NCBI GenBank assembly: GCA_964017065.1
Contig: OZ024788.1
Span: 3,798,887-3,862,886 of the forward strand
Reading direction: 5' to 3'
Source of the DNA: Haliclona indistincta
Taxonomy: Eukaryota > Porifera > Demospongiae > Haplosclerida > Chalinidae
DNA: 64,000 nucleotides
The notes beneath the pieces are model-generated. The model was not told where the DNA came from and did not search any database. It was given only the letters and a program-made list of their open reading frames with translations. Shown here piece by piece: positions 46,554 to 58,630 of this stretch (its first letter is position 1; every line of letters starts with the position of its first letter). Made by a program: the position numbers and the translations under genes.

Positions 46554-46640
46554 AAGGTGCGCTTGTATTAGAATACTTACATACACAGGCGTGCGCGAGT
46601 AGGCGTAACCTAGTAACGGAGTTCATTCAAACAAAATGAT
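46554..46640. repeat. Dispersed repeat, copy 2
   Basis: Partner of 15-105 (shared gcgtgcgcgagtaggcgtaa). It sits between two MULE-like elements. Confidence 0.7.
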
Positions 46641-46680
46641 GAGGTATTACAGTAGTCATAAAACGCACAAGGACCCGACC

Positions 46681-47263
46681 TAGTCTCGTCCCCAGACCAC
46701 ACCCCTCGCTTAATTGCTCGTGAGAGGGTCTGGTGGCTTTAGTCGATTTTCTTGGGCCAGGAAGTAACTTTTTCCCCGGAATGTCTGGGATAGAATCTGA
46801 TTGGTCAGAAGGCCAAGTCTTACGTAATACAATTAACCCACATCGATAATAGAATGATGGCATTGAAGATATGACTGTAGCCTTTTGCCTGACGTTCTCG
46901 ACCGTGCTATCAGAGCTGCATTTGTCAGCATCGGTTATGAAAGTCTGACAGACAATCAGCGTGCGTCTTGCTCTTACCTGAGTTTGTCAAGGGAAAGACG
47001 TTTTCGTCGGCCTCCCGACTGGAGAACGCTAGAGTCTATACCTGCTGTCTAGACGTCTTCGCCTTCGTAGACTGTCTCCCTCGTCTAACGCGCAAGTACA
47101 TACTAGGCACTTGCATTGCAGGTGCAAATTCCAACATTAATTTTATACGGATTCATTAGTGTTATGTAACTTTTGCACACGAAAAGCCCAGGAAAGTGCA
47201 ACTAAAGCCACCAGACCCTCTCACGAGCAATTAAGCGAGGGGTGTGGTCTGGGGACGAGACTA
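46681..47263. mobile_element. MULE-like MITE, exact 9-bp TSD
   Basis: Ends tagtctcgtccccagaccac with inverted repeats of ~60 bp. GACCCGACC at 46672-46680 and 47264-47272. Same family as 1467-1998. No coding sequence identified. Confidence 0.9.
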
Positions 47264-47404
47264 GACCCGACCTAAGGACCCGCGATCTTTAACCCGTCCG
47301 CCCATTTTACCATCGCGATCGCGCAGCGCAGCGACTTCGCGTCTTCCCTTCTACTTCTCAGTTCACCTTGTTACTTGATGTAATGTTACTCTACTACTCT
47401 GGTA

Positions 47405-49230
47405 GTCTCTACTAACTCTATTCTTGCACTCAGAATAGTTAGATCTCTTTAAAGCATGCTGGTGATGTGTTACCAGCACTGTGATTACAGCAGCAATCAT
47501 AGGTATTGTATTCGATAAGGACCCACCCTTGTAACTTGATGTAGGAATAAGATAATGTCACTAGACTGCTCTGGCAGTCTCTACTAACTCTATTCTTGCT
47601 GTGTGAAAAGTTAAATCCTTTTAAAGCATGCTGGTGATGTGTTTCCAGCACTGTGATTGCAGTAGCAATCCAGGTATTGTATTCGATTAGGACCCACACT
47701 TGTAACTTGATGTAGGAATAAGCTAATGTCACTAGACTGCTCTGGCAATCTCTACTAACTCTATTCTTGCTGTGTGAAAAGTTAGATCTTTTTAAAGCAT
47801 GCTGGTGATTTGTTACCAGCACTGTGATTACAGCAGTGATCATAGCTATTGTATTCGATAAGGACCCACACTTGTAACTTGATGTAGGAATATGCTAATG
47901 TCGCTGGGCTGCACTGGCAGTCTCTACTAACACTATTCTTGCTGTGTGAAAAGTTAGATCCTTTTAAAGCATGCTGGCGATGTGTTACCAGCACTGTGAT
48001 TGCAGTAGCAATCCAGGTATTGTATTCGATAAGGACTCACACTTGTAACTTGATGTTGGAATAAGCTAATGTAACTAGACTGCTCTGGCAGTCTCTACTA
48101 ACTCTATTCTTGCTGTGTGAAAAGTTAGATCTTTTTAAGCATGCTGGTGATTTGTTACCAGCACTGTGATTACAGCAGCAATCATAGGTATTGTTTTCGA
48201 CAAGGACCCACACTTGTAACTTGATGTAGAAATAAGATAATGTCACTAGATTGCTCTGGCAGTCTTAGCCTCGTCCCCACGCCCAATTTTCGCTAACTTT
48301 ACGCAACGAATGATGGAACGAAATGCGAAAATAGGGCCTGGTATCCATTGCAGGGGTATTGGTGCGCATGCGTTAGTCGTTATACAGAATCTGTATAATC
48401 GGCAGGATATTCTGAATCCGTAACCTTGTATTCTTCTAGGATACTGCGTCATTCCGTGTATTTGTCTGTATTCTCGCTCTACTGTAATGGAAGTTCTCAC
48501 TGTCTGCACGTTTCTCTGCTTAGCGTAAAGATTGCAAACACGTGTGGACTAGATCAGGAAGTCTAAGCCGATCTACTGGCGCCCTCGCAAACCCCACGTG
48601 AAACTGTAGCTTACCAAGACTTTCACGAGTCCATTTTTCCAACTGAACGATGGTTTTACTGGCTGCCCTGGTTGTCTTCAGACTCCCTCGCGACGGATCA
48701 AATCTTCTAGAGTGCGTGTTTGCTTAGCTATATTTCGTTTCTTGTTTTTAAACTCGCTCAGACTCTTTAATTTTATTCATGCATGCGTACCATTAATTAC
48801 CCTTGCAATAGAGACCAGGCCTTTATTTTTCGCCGTTTCGTTCATTTGCGTTTTTCGTTGCGAAAAATTTTGGCCTGGGGACGAGGCTATGGCAGTCTCT
48901 ACTAACTCTATTCTTGCTGTGTGAAAAGTTAGATCCTTTTAAAGCATGCTGGTGATGTGTTACCAGCACTGTGATAACAGCAGTAATCAGAGGTATTGTA
49001 CAATGTATTCGATAAGGACCCACACTTGTAACTTGATGTAGGAATAAGCTAATGTCACTAGACTGCTCTGGCAGTCTCTACTAACTCTACATGTATTCTT
49101 GCTGAGTGAAAAGTTATAACTGTTTAAAGCATGCTGATGATGTGTTACCAGCACTGTGATTACAGCAGCAATCATAGGTATTGTATTCGATAAGGACCCA
49201 CACTTGTTACTTGATGTAGAAATAAGATAA
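47405..49230. repeat. 171-bp tandem array, about seven units
   Basis: The marker ctctattcttgctgtgtgaa recurs at 171-172-bp spacing from 47415 to 48101 (five units), then twice more (about 48905 and 49084) after a transposon. Because 171 is a multiple of three, minus-strand frames run through several units (for example 47843-47439), but they look incidental. The array starts inside or beside the CARD exon, so it may lie in that gene's first intron. Confidence 0.88.
48266..48889. mobile_element. MULE-like element inside the 171-bp array
   Basis: TGGCAGTCT at 48257-48265 and 48890-48898 is an exact 9-bp duplication of array sequence. Ends tagcctcgtccccac / ggggacgaggcta match 28131-29466. No transposase. 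Confidence 0.9.
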
Positions 49231-49511
49231 TGTTTTCGGAGATATTCGGCGATACTTTTCTGTCCACATTGACCGAGAATTGAAAGAAACGAGTCGAAGT
49301 TCCCTGGATAGGCAATAACAGCTTTCTCCACGCACACAACAAAAATTTCGGCTTGTTTGCAAGCAGTGGGCTCTGCCTTGCAGTTCTCATAGTCACGTAC
49401 TGTGATGAGTTCAGCAGCACGAGCCGCGGGTAGCACTGAGTCAACGCTGATCGTGTTGACAAGGTGATCGTAAGCAGAACGCAGTGTCTTGAGCTCTGCA
49501 GAATCCTCCAT
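49200..49511 (-). CDS. CARD-domain exon
   Basis: ATG at 49511 (MEDSAELKTLRSAYDHLV). Residues 1-~97 fit a caspase-recruitment domain: LVNTISVDSVLPAARAAEL (helices 1-2), ITVRDYENCK (the typical ...LIT..Y motif), then FVVCVEKAV, NFDSFLSILGQCG and SIAEYLRKHYL (helices 4-6). CARDs mediate homotypic assembly in apoptosis and innate immune adaptors. The frame then enters the 171-bp repeat, so the true 3' boundary is uncertain (GT candidates after KHYLISTS). No downstream exons were identified; the partner domain is unknown. Confidence 0.72.
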
Positions 49512-51539
49512 TTTAAAGGTGGGGTCAGTCAAATCGCTCGCAAATCTAGTTGATTCATGGCTCAGTCTCAGTCAGATATCACTGGCAGGCCCGAGAAAAT
49601 TGAGAGAAGAGAAAATTAATATTGGGTGCATGATTTTTATATTTTGATAACAATTCAGTATTATTACACTCACATAGTTACTATAATGCAATAATGCACT
49701 TATCAATATGTACCCCCACCCCCCCCCCTCCCGGGACTATGTGGGGCAATGGTGGGGATTTGAAACTTTTAATTGTCAATTCCCCCACCCACAGGGCACG
49801 AGAAGCTGTCAAATCCCCGTCATATACCCAGGGTGTCACCTCGGGATTTGATCGTATCAAGCACAACTCGCTTAGCTGCACTTATATGAACTATGAAATT
49901 ATGAACTATGGCATAATGACATTGGCCATAGGCCAAGCCATAGGCACAGACGAGTACGACAGTCTAGTAGGTAGCACAGACGAGTACGAAAGTAAGTAGG
50001 TAGGCACAGACGAGTACGACACGAATTGTTTTGTAGCACTAGGAGACTGGGGACGGTAGAATGAGCAGAATAGCCGATATACGACTCGTACACGCTTTTC
50101 GCTTGAAGGAGAACCTCGAGGAGAACACTGACAATGGCAGTAGACTGAGCCTGACACGTGGGGCGCGTTTGTTCGCGAATCAAATGCCCCACCCCCGGGG
50201 ACCAGATCGTTGTCAAAACTGAGGTAAATCCCTATGGCGCGCCGTTTGTATCAAAAATAACGTAGACGTAAGTAAAAACAAATTTGGGCCGCGGCAGCGC
50301 GGTCGTGGGCTTGTAGGTGTTGTCGATGTGGGCGTGGTCTATTCACCATCGACTATGTGTACTGCAAGTATGTTTCTTCTGCCAGTAACGGGTCACCCAG
50401 TCCCTTGTGTGCGTTTCACTGTCTCCGTGGACCTGTCTCTGTGTCACTGAGTGTATAGTGTGAGTCATGTTGCCGCCTCTGTGAGCTAGGCTATAGCAGT
50501 GCCTGTTGATCACGATCACCTAGTGGCAGCTAATAGCTTGCTGTCAGTGCCTGTGTGACTAGGTCTGTAATAGTGTAATTAACCTGTGGCTCTGTCGGGT
50601 ATGCTCTGCTAGCCTAGACATGTGTCTGCATATAATTATGTGTCTGTTTATTTGCCAGAATACGACACTGCCGATTGACGGTCAATAAGCTAGAGTTATG
50701 AAATTATCTCTCATACACCTATTGCATCATATACACACAATCTCTTACATTTACCTCAGATGTGCTAGCGAGTCAATCATTCACTGATACAATGCGCGAG
50801 TTGCTATGGTGGTGATGACAGTCTCAATATTTATAGATTTCTATGCACTTTGTATCATGTTTTGTGTGTCTCTATCACCCACGCTACTCTGTAGCACTCG
50901 TCCAGTAACTCATTGACTCTATCACTCACCAAGAATTTTTATGCTCTATCACACAGTCAGTGATTTACTACTCCCATCAAACACTGTAATGTCGATGTAC
51001 CTTAATTGTAAAGAGTTGACACTGTGTCTTAGTTTGCATTTTTTGCATCCACTGATGGAATACTTTGATTGTTGTGTTATTAGTTGTCATGATTTCATTC
51101 ACTTCGAATAGCGTGAGTATGTGCATGGTTGTCGTGAGCATGACTATACACTAGCCACACACGCATGCTGACGCTATTCGAAGTGAGATGAAAATCAACT
51201 GTTATGGTATTAGGAGATAGGTCTACATAAAATGATTATTCCTCTTTTCACAACACAGGAGCTGTCAACAGATACTACCATCAGATGGGTGCAGTGTGTT
51301 ATGGCATGCACGTAAAGCTGCCAAGTGATCATTCAGACAACCATACTATGTTGTAACTGATTAGTAACTGAAACAAAATCATCGATTGCTGCGTTCTTGT
51401 CAATAATCATTGAACAGATGAACAAGTTGTCAATATTCAAACATAATAATATTATTATTACAGTACTCTTAAAAACACGCAAACTATGGGTATGGTACTA
51501 TACTGTGGAGTGATCTTTCTCTAAAACTAGGGTCTCGTA

Positions 51540-52090
51540 GTGCTCGCTGGTGCGTTCTACAGTCGTAGGTGCACCGTGAGAGTATGTACTTCACTGCTGT
51601 TGCCACTGCAGGGAGAGATTCCACTAAAACTAGGGTCTAGAGCTCGCCTTTACATTCTACAGTCGTAGGTGCACTATGAGAGTATTTATTTCACTGCTGT
51701 TGCCAGCCTGGTGCCACTGCAGGGAGAGATTCCACTAAAACTAGTCGCCTTTACATTCTACAGTCGTAGGTGCACTATGAGAGTATTTATTTCACTGCTG
51801 TTGCCAGCCTGGTGCCACTGCAGGGAGAGATTCCACTAAAACTAGTCGCCCGTACATTCTACAGTCGTAGGTGCACTATGAGAGTATTTATTTCACTGCT
51901 GTTGCCAGCCTGGTGCCACTGCAGGGAGAGATTCCACTAAAACTATATAGTCACCCGTACATTCTACAGTCGTAGGTGCACTATGAGAGTATGTATTTCA
52001 CAAGGCTGCTGTTGCCAGCCTGTTGGGAGAGATTCCACTAAAAATATAGGGTATAGAGCTCGCCTGACATGTACATTCTACAGTAGTAGA
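51540..52090. repeat. ~100-bp tandem repeats in left arm
   Basis: Six units of 100-114 bp marked by attctacagtcgtaggtgca (about 51555, 51655, 51756, 51857, 51962 and 52076). The right arm has the same unit about three times (near 53211, 53311 and 53411). Confidence 0.88.
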
Positions 52091-52469
52091 CTATAGGCCA
52101 AGCTATGTGAGATGTATACCTATAATGGACCCTATAGTGATGTCTCAGAGTAGCATTCAGTGAAATTGCATTCTCACTGACCTGCAAGCTATTTACGATA
52201 GTAGTACCATACCCATGATTTATAACCATTTTTGAGACAGAAACATGATGATGAATAAGTTGTGAAACTACAAGGTCCTTTAACTAGTACTTAAAAATAA
52301 TCATAGATTCTTAATAAATTCTTTTTTTCTCACAGGAGATACTACCATGGGTGCATGTGCAGTACGGCATATAAAGCCGACAGGTGATCATAAAGACAAT
52401 CATACTATGTTGCAATTGCACTGTGATTATAATTGACAACTTGTTCATCATCGTGTTTCAGTCTCAAAA

Positions 52470-52991
52470 ATGGTTAAAATACACAAATCATGGGTAGGGT
52501 ACTACACTGTAGTGAAATATGCTCTAAAGCAAAGAGAACAATTGGGCTGCTCTATCGACTGTTCGGTAAAGCAGGTCCTACTATCTTGGGTCATCTGTAG
52601 AAGGTCTGGGACCCCAGTCATGAAGTGCATCGTCGCTCTCTTGAAAGAGTTCAAAATTTTGCGGCCATGCAGGGTCACTCTCAACAACTGGTGCACCTAC
52701 CCTCAATGTTTAAAGGATAAACTTGACTGGCCTCCTCTCCAAAAACGTAGGACTTACCAGAAGATATGCCTTTGCCGCTGCATTAATTCTCTCTGGCCGG
52801 TCTATCATTCCTTCCACAATTTTACTCCTCACTTCAGACCCACTAAGTCTCACAAAAACTCACTTAGTACTCTCTCGCGACCGTTTGATAGAACCTGCCA
52901 CCACAGCTCTTCCTATGTTACTGGTTGGCCTTTGTATTTAGCTTTTGTTAGTTGGTCACACATGCCCTTGGCAAATATTTCTTTAAAATAG
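52470..52991 (+). pseudogene. LINE ORF2 C-terminal fragment at the palindrome centre
   Basis: A 173-codon frame whose middle resembles the thumb and C-terminal region of CR1/Jockey-like reverse transcriptases: GTPVMKCIVALLKEFKIL, then LDWPPLQKRRTYQKICL, the usual L-W-x-x-L-x-x-R-R signature. No palm motifs remain. A short inverted pair (52200-52260 and 52441-52503) sits at its left edge. It is either captured cargo or the site where the arms were duplicated. Not a functional gene. Confidence 0.62.
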
Positions 52992-54989
52992 CTTGCAGGT
53001 CAGTGAGAATGCAATTTCACTGAATGCTACTCTGAGACAACACTATAGGGTCCATTATAGGTATAAATCCACAATAAGACAAGACTATAATAGCTCAGTA
53101 GGGTCTAGAGGTCAGGCGAGCTCTATACCCTATAGTTTTAGTGGAATCTCTCCCAACAGGCTGGCAACAGCAGCCTTGTGAAATACATACTCTCATAGTG
53201 CTCCTACGACTGTAGAATGTACGGGCGACTAGTTTTAGTGGAATCTCTCCCTGCAGTGGCACCAGGCTGGCACCAGCAGTGAAATAAATACTCTCATAGT
53301 GCACCTACGACTGTAGAATGTACAGGCGAGCTCTAGACCCTAGTTTTAGTGGAATCTCTCCCTGCAGTGGCAACAGCAGTAAAGTACATACTCTCATAGT
53401 GCACCTACGACTGTAGAACGCACCGGCGAGCACTACGAGACCCCAGTTTTAGAGAAAGATCACTCCACAGTATAGTACCATACTCATGCACAGTTTGTGT
53501 GTTTTTAAGAGTACTGTAATAATAATAATTTATTATTATGTTTGAATATTGACAACTTGTTCATCTGTTCAATGATTATTGACAAGAAAGCAGCAATCGA
53601 TGATTTTGTTTCAGTTACTAATCAGTTGCAACATAGTATGGTTGTCTGAATGATCGCAGCTTTACGTGCATGCCATAACACACACCCATCTGATGGTAGT
53701 ATCTGTTGACAGCTCCTGTGTTGTGAAAAGAGGAATAATCATTTTATGTAGACCTATCTCCTAATACCATAACAGTTGATTTTCATCTCACTTCGAATAG
53801 CGTCAGCAAGCGTGTGTGGCTAGTGTATAGTCATGCTCACGACAACCATGCACATACTCACGCTATTCGAAGTGAATGAAATCATGACAACTAATAACAC
53901 TACAATCATTATTCCATCAGTGGATGCAAAAAAATGCAAACTATAAGACACATTGTCAACTCTTTACAATTAAGGTACATCGACATTACAGTGTTTGATG
54001 GGAGTAGTAATCACTGACTGTGTGATAGAGCATAAAATACTTGGTGAGTGATAGAGTCAATGAGTTACTGGACGAGTGCTACAGAGTAGTGTGGGTGATA
54101 GAGACACACAAAACATGATACAAGGTGCATAGAAATCTTGTCTTACTATAAATATTGAGACTGTCATCACCACCATAGCAACTCGCGCATTGTATCAGTG
54201 AATGATTGACTCGCTAGCACATCTGAGGTAATGTAAGAGATTGTGTGTATATGATGCAATAGGTGTATGAGAGATAATTTCATAACTCTTATTGACCGTC
54301 AATAATCGGCAGTGTCGTATTCTGGCAAATAAACAGACACATAATTATATGCAGACACATGTATAGGCTAGCAGAGCATACCCGACAGAGCCACAGGTTA
54401 ATTACACTATAACAGACCTAGTCACACAGGCACTGACAGCAAGCTATTAGCTGCCATGGTGATCAACGGGCACTGCTATAGCCTAGCTAACAGAGGCGGC
54501 ACCATGACTCACACTATACACTCAGTGACACAGAGACAGGTCCACGGAGACAGTGACACGCACACAAGGGACTGGGTGACCCGTTACTGGCAGAAGAAAC
54601 ATACTTGCAGTAGCGATGGTGAATAGACCACGCCCACATCGACAACACCTACAAGCCCACGTCCGCGCTGCCGCGGCCCAAATTTGTTCTTACTACGTCT
54701 ACGTTATTTTTGATACAAACGGCGCGCCATAAATCCCCACCATTGCCCCACGTTGTCCCGGGAGGGGGGGGGGGGTGGGGGTACATATTGATAAGTGCAT
54801 AATTATTTTACAATGTAGTAAAACATACAGTAACATCAGTAAGTCAGGGTAAAACTGCTATGAAAATACTCCTAACATGTATGTACATGTACCTTTTAGC
54901 GTTTGGGGCTGCGCCCTCCAGATCCTTGCATTAATTCACTTAACAGTGATGAGCACCCCGGCCCTTCTAAAAAAAATCCTGGATACAGG

Positions 54990-55046
54990 CCAGTCTCTCA
55001 GTGTCATTGAAGTCCTTCTGCTCATTCTTCAAAATTATTTCCACTG
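54990..55046 (+). pseudogene. MFS exon fragment (ISLSVIGGLLL exon)
   Basis: cagtctctcagtgtcattga and following bases match the 13679/39398 exon, with internal deletions, ending before gtaagtgctc like the real donor. It stands ~320 bp before a last exon, with the exons between missing. Confidence 0.7.
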
Positions 55047-55369
55047 GTAAGTGCTCACAGCATACTTTCAAATGTGTACAATGTACATGTACATGTACAA
55101 AGATTTCCTTTTTCATGGTTCGAGAGGTGACACAAAAAGATAGGCATTTACACATTAATTTTACAGTACACAAAAATGACAATTTTTATACATACAACAG
55201 AAGAATTTTGGGAATTACTATGAAAGTTTTAATTGTGAATGTCTCAATTTGTAAATCTCTCACAAATTTCCCACTACACAGTACTCGGACAAGTTGTTCT
55301 GAGCTATGTTCCAGTGTTCTTACATGTCAGTGTGTGGTCTTAATTGATTTCTTTTTCGTAATACTATAG

Positions 55370-55637
55370 GACAGTAGCTCCAGTGTTTGCTGGTAGTGTC
55401 TACTTTGCCTCACTGACTAATGGTCTCGGCTTTCCTCTGAACTACAATCTCATTTACATCATGCTGGTAGTGATGATGATGGTGGCTTGCCTGCCCCAGA
55501 CCATCAACAAGCAGAAAGCAGTGAACAATGATGAAGATATCGTCAGTAGAGAAACAGAAGAACACGAGTTAGTAAACCAGAGACAAGAACAGAAACACTC
55601 ATCAGTGAAGACATCACATGATCATGATAAAGTTTAA
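55370..55637 (+). pseudogene. MFS last exon, copy C
   Basis: Starts after atactatag and is open to TAA at 55635-55637. Encodes TVAPVFAGSVYFASLTNG, the last membrane segment shortened by ~6 residues (LIYIMLVVMMMVACL), and the acidic tail. This is the only fragment besides copy A with an uninterrupted last exon. It precedes, rather than follows, the copy C' exons, so the order is rearranged. Confidence 0.78.
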
Positions 55638-55699
55638 AAACAAATTTTTTTAATGTAGGAATAAAAATTGATTAGTAACAATCATCTAAATAACAACGT

Positions 55700-56200
55700 T
55701 TTACAGGGAGAGAAAACGTGACAAAATAGCAGTAGCACTAAGGTGTAGGGAAAAACCAAAAATAAAATAAGAGTAATACACAAAAAAAAAAACAGAGCCA
55801 AACAACAAAACAAAACCAAACAACAGAAAAAATTAAACACCCAAAAAATTATCTAGCTAACATAAGATGAGGAGGGAACCCATGACAGAGGCAGCATTTC
55901 CTCATTGAACAGTAACTGAAATTCTTTGTAGTATGCGGACTGTGGCCTCTTCTTCCCCCGTTGCTTGGATCAACCGACGTCCAAGATCTTTAATGAAGTT
56001 CATAGTGCTGGTCCCAGAACCCCACTAGTCTCAACTGCCACAGGTGTAATAAAGCAATAGGACGAGGTCAAGCTTGACTCATACCGGTGCTATTTAATAA
56101 CTTAACTAGTGTTCCAAATAAAAGGCAGAGTCGTCTTTATTATTTTTGATGTTGAATTGCTTCAAAATGTTTTGTATTTTTTCAACACAATTTACTGTAC
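55700..56200. other. Interval without a supported gene
   Basis: A-rich sequence after the MFS tail, with AAAC-rich stretches near 55770-55840. No Ubl-DD remnant is visible here, unlike the other MFS tails. Confidence 0.5.
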
Positions 56201-56227
56201 CTTTGCCTTATTTTGATCACAGTGAAC

Positions 56228-56721
56228 AAACTACTAGATAGACTGTCTCTGTTATCTTATTGTACCTTCTCAGTTCATGATTGTCTCATTCAATGATCTT
56301 GAGATGCACCCTCTCTGGTGAGGTATCATGGTGAGTGATGGATGCTGTGTGAGTGCGGAGGTATCATGGTGAGGTATCATGGTGAGTGCGGATGCACCCT
56401 CTCTGGTGAGTGATGGATACACATGCCGTGTGCACACAAAATTGTCAATGGTATAATGGTGGTCTTGAGTTCAGTCTCAGTCAGATTGGAAATACTCTCA
56501 CTTTCATTGGAGGTCTTCTGCTGCCGTTTTCATTCCTCAAATCTTCACTGGAACAGACATACTATTGAGTGTGTACAACGCTTTCTCTTTCTTCAATAGT
56601 TTGAGAAACTCATTTGTTCTATCAATACATTTCAATGTAGTGTTGTCGTGATAATGTTCTTCATAGCTCTCATACCCAGTCTGCACTACTTTGAAAGTGA
56701 GACCACAAGCTCTTTCATTCT

Positions 56722-56771
<50 letters not shown>

Positions 56772-56934
56772 AGTGTGTTGTTATGGTTATTCTTGATTGT
56801 TGTTCTGATGATTCTAAGGTTGTCAGGAAATACATGTGTATCTGTTTTGGAACTCTCTTCCTCTTTATCAATAACTCTGATAAGCTCGGAGCAGTCAATA
56901 GACTAGGAGTCACACTCACTGCACTATTCAGGTG
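56228..56934 (+). pseudogene. MFS exons, copy C' (decayed)
   Basis: Four relics in correct order: 56228-~56330 (with frameshift and TAG), 56459-~56551 (acceptor AG lost; GLEFSLSQIGNTLTFIGG), 56599-56699 (one base short before the donor), 56774-56934 (VLLWLFLIVVLMILRLSG, then frameshifted). A tandem duplication of gaggtatcatggtgag lies near 56320-56400. Confidence 0.8.
56727..56769. repeat. (CT)n at MFS acceptor, copy C'
   Basis: Third example of a pyrimidine microsatellite immediately before this exon (ends ctctctcctcag). Confidence 0.9.
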
Positions 56935-57058
56935 ACTCAGAGATATACATAGCACCAACCAAGAAAAAACACACCAGAAAACTAGTACAGTGTATATGGC
57001 ATAATTATACATGTACATGGATTTTGATCACTTTATTCTATTACATGTGATTTTATAG

Positions 57059-57354
57059 TAAAAAAGCAAAGAAGAAAATGGGTAAGCATCTGTACTAGCT
57101 GGCATAGTAGTCGATATGGTCATTATTTTTGTCACAACGCAGGTTCCATAATCACTGTTACATCTCCGCCATCTTTATCATCTCCACCACCTGCGTCGAA
57201 TTCACAGACAAATCCTTCAAGTAAATCCTGCTAACAATTATTTGTTTGTAAATGATTACTTGTGCATTTTGCTTATTAATTTTTAGATCAATTACTCTTG
57301 GAATCACTGACAGAGCAGATAGAAGAGATGGGGAAGCATCTGTTAGCTATATAG
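57059..57354 (+). CDS. Possible three-exon C-terminus after MFS copy C'
   Basis: Candidate exons 57059-57081, 57143-57220 and 57287-57354 each have AG/GT borders and join in phase: KKAKKKMG, then SIITVTSPPSLSSPPPASN, then QLLLESLTEQIEEMGKHLLA and a stop. The first also matches the phase left by the preceding MFS exon (TTCAG|). It would give a basic patch, a Ser/Pro linker and a short amphipathic helix in place of the last membrane segment. It may equally belong to an unrelated gene or be chance. Unknown function. Confidence 0.35.
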
Positions 57355-57359
57355 AAACT

Positions 57360-57894
57360 CTTTCTTGAAAAACTCACGTTCACTATTACCATCACTCAGA
57401 TCACAATCACTGCTATCATCGTCACCTTCACTACCATCCTTACCATCACAATTTACACGATCATTAACTTCCCTATCTACACTATCACCACCATCTGCAC
57501 GATTGCCACTAACCACTACACGATCACCTCTTTTACTGCTTCCACTATCCACAAGATCACCCTCACAATCTCCACTGTCCACACTATCATCAATATCCCC
57601 ACGATCACCATCTGCTTTACCAACCTTAATATTCCAGAAATTACCACCTCCTTTGCCGCCCCCATTCTCCATACTACCACAACTTCCAATACGACGACCA
57701 CTACCATCACCACAATGTCTTCCTTATCCGCTTCCACAACCATACTTCCCACCTGAAGCATGCCAGCTACCTTATCTTGCCATCTCCTACCCTACACCTA
57801 CACGTACACATCTACCTAACTACTTATACCCACCAACTCCTTCACAATCTTCCTTCAGCCTACACCGTCCATCGTCCGAAACTACCATGCCTCC
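57360..57894. repeat. Low-complexity A/C/T-rich stretch
   Basis: Dense imperfect repeats of the type accatca/ctatcatc. Both strands are open (Ser/Pro-rich on plus; Asp/Ser/Gly-rich on minus), which follows from composition. Not called as coding. Confidence 0.6.
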
Positions 57895-58320
57895 CTAATA
57901 GTAGCTCAAGGTATTATCATCCTCAAGCTGCATGCCAGCAAAGACTAGAGATTGTTGGTGAGGTGGAAACAAGTCCTTGAGATGTTGCTTAACATTCTCG
58001 ATTGTGTTGTCTGGATGAACCTCAAGAGTGATGGTCTCATCTGAATGGGTTTGAACAAAATTTCCATACATTTTTTTGCAGAAGAACGAGGTGAAGCGCT
58101 GAAGTCCACTCCTTATGAATGTTATAGTCACTCAAAGTATGATTATCCTCAAACTGCTTGCCAGCAAAGATGAAGCGTTACTGGTCAGGTGGCATCCCAA
58201 TCTGTTTTTTTTTTTGACGTTCTCAATGGAGTCGTCGTCTGAAGTAAAAGTGAGAGTTAATTTCTCGCCGGTTCTAATACTCATTTGACTGTTAGTTGGC
58301 TGCCTGGGAACACTATTCAT
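57895..58320 (-). pseudogene. Ubl-DD N-terminal fragment (two Ubl domains)
   Basis: ATG at 58320 with the conserved leader [19 protein letters not shown]. Ubl1 is shifted by a T/A run near 58205 and the frame changes again near 58130. Ubl2 follows ([36 protein letters not shown]). Homology stops at 57895. Fragment of a sixth family member, directly downstream of copy 5. Confidence 0.8.
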
Positions 58321-58389
58321 CTAGAGGACAACTGCTTGTTAGGGCCTACTTGGGGGAATGTAAACCAGCCCCACTTACCCATGGTTACA

Positions 58390-58397
58390 TGACGTCA
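58390..58397. promoter_or_regulatory. CRE/ATF octamer upstream of the Ubl fragment
   Basis: TGACGTCA 70 bp before the ATG at 58320, in a context (cccatggttaca) diverged from the other copies. Confidence 0.5.
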
Positions 58398-58630
58398 CAT
58401 GCATGGGTCAGGTAAGTGCCTTTCGGAAATTCCTTGCTGCACAATGCTAATATATGTGATATTAATGAAACAAGCAACGCACAGATTCAGATGCACTGCA
58501 GGAACAAAATTAATTTGAATGATGGCACAAATTATAATAATTTTACGCTAACATAAAAAGTAATAAATTTATGATTGAAAATTAATAATATTATTATAAT
58601 AACTATTATCACACAGTTAGATGTACAACT

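Larger units (their letters stand above)
50233..54731. mobile_element. 4.5-kb long-inverted-repeat (foldback-type) element
   Basis: Ends tatggcgcgccgtttgtatc and its complement. The left arm runs to ~52190 and the right arm from ~52988, with high identity across ~1.7-1.9 kb. The flanks share AATCCC (possibly TAAATCCC), fitting a 6-8-bp duplication. Each arm carries its own small hairpin (51119-51183 / 53794-53860) and a tandem array of different length (six vs about three units). No transposase; the unique centre holds a LINE fragment. Confidence 0.85.
49693..54800. mobile_element. ATGCACTTATCAA-type element, interrupted by a 4.5-kb palindrome
   Basis: Outer ends match 35363-35965, including the homopolymer and cccgggac motif. 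The left ~540 bp (49693-50232) and right ~70 bp flank the nested element. 35363-35965 gives the uninterrupted version (ggtaaatgccccacc). Confidence 0.82.

Noticed and set aside
47439..48246. Possible repeat protein from the 171-bp array on the minus strand
   Set aside because: Frames persist only because 171 is divisible by three; units differ in frame and contain stops, and no domain is recognisable.
47405..49230. CRISPR-like array
   Set aside because: Units are directly abutting 171-bp repeats without short conserved repeats and unique spacers; the host is eukaryotic.
57365..57898. 177-residue Ser/Pro-rich protein (plus) or Asp-rich protein (minus)
   Set aside because: Low-complexity sequence open on both strands with no conserved motif.
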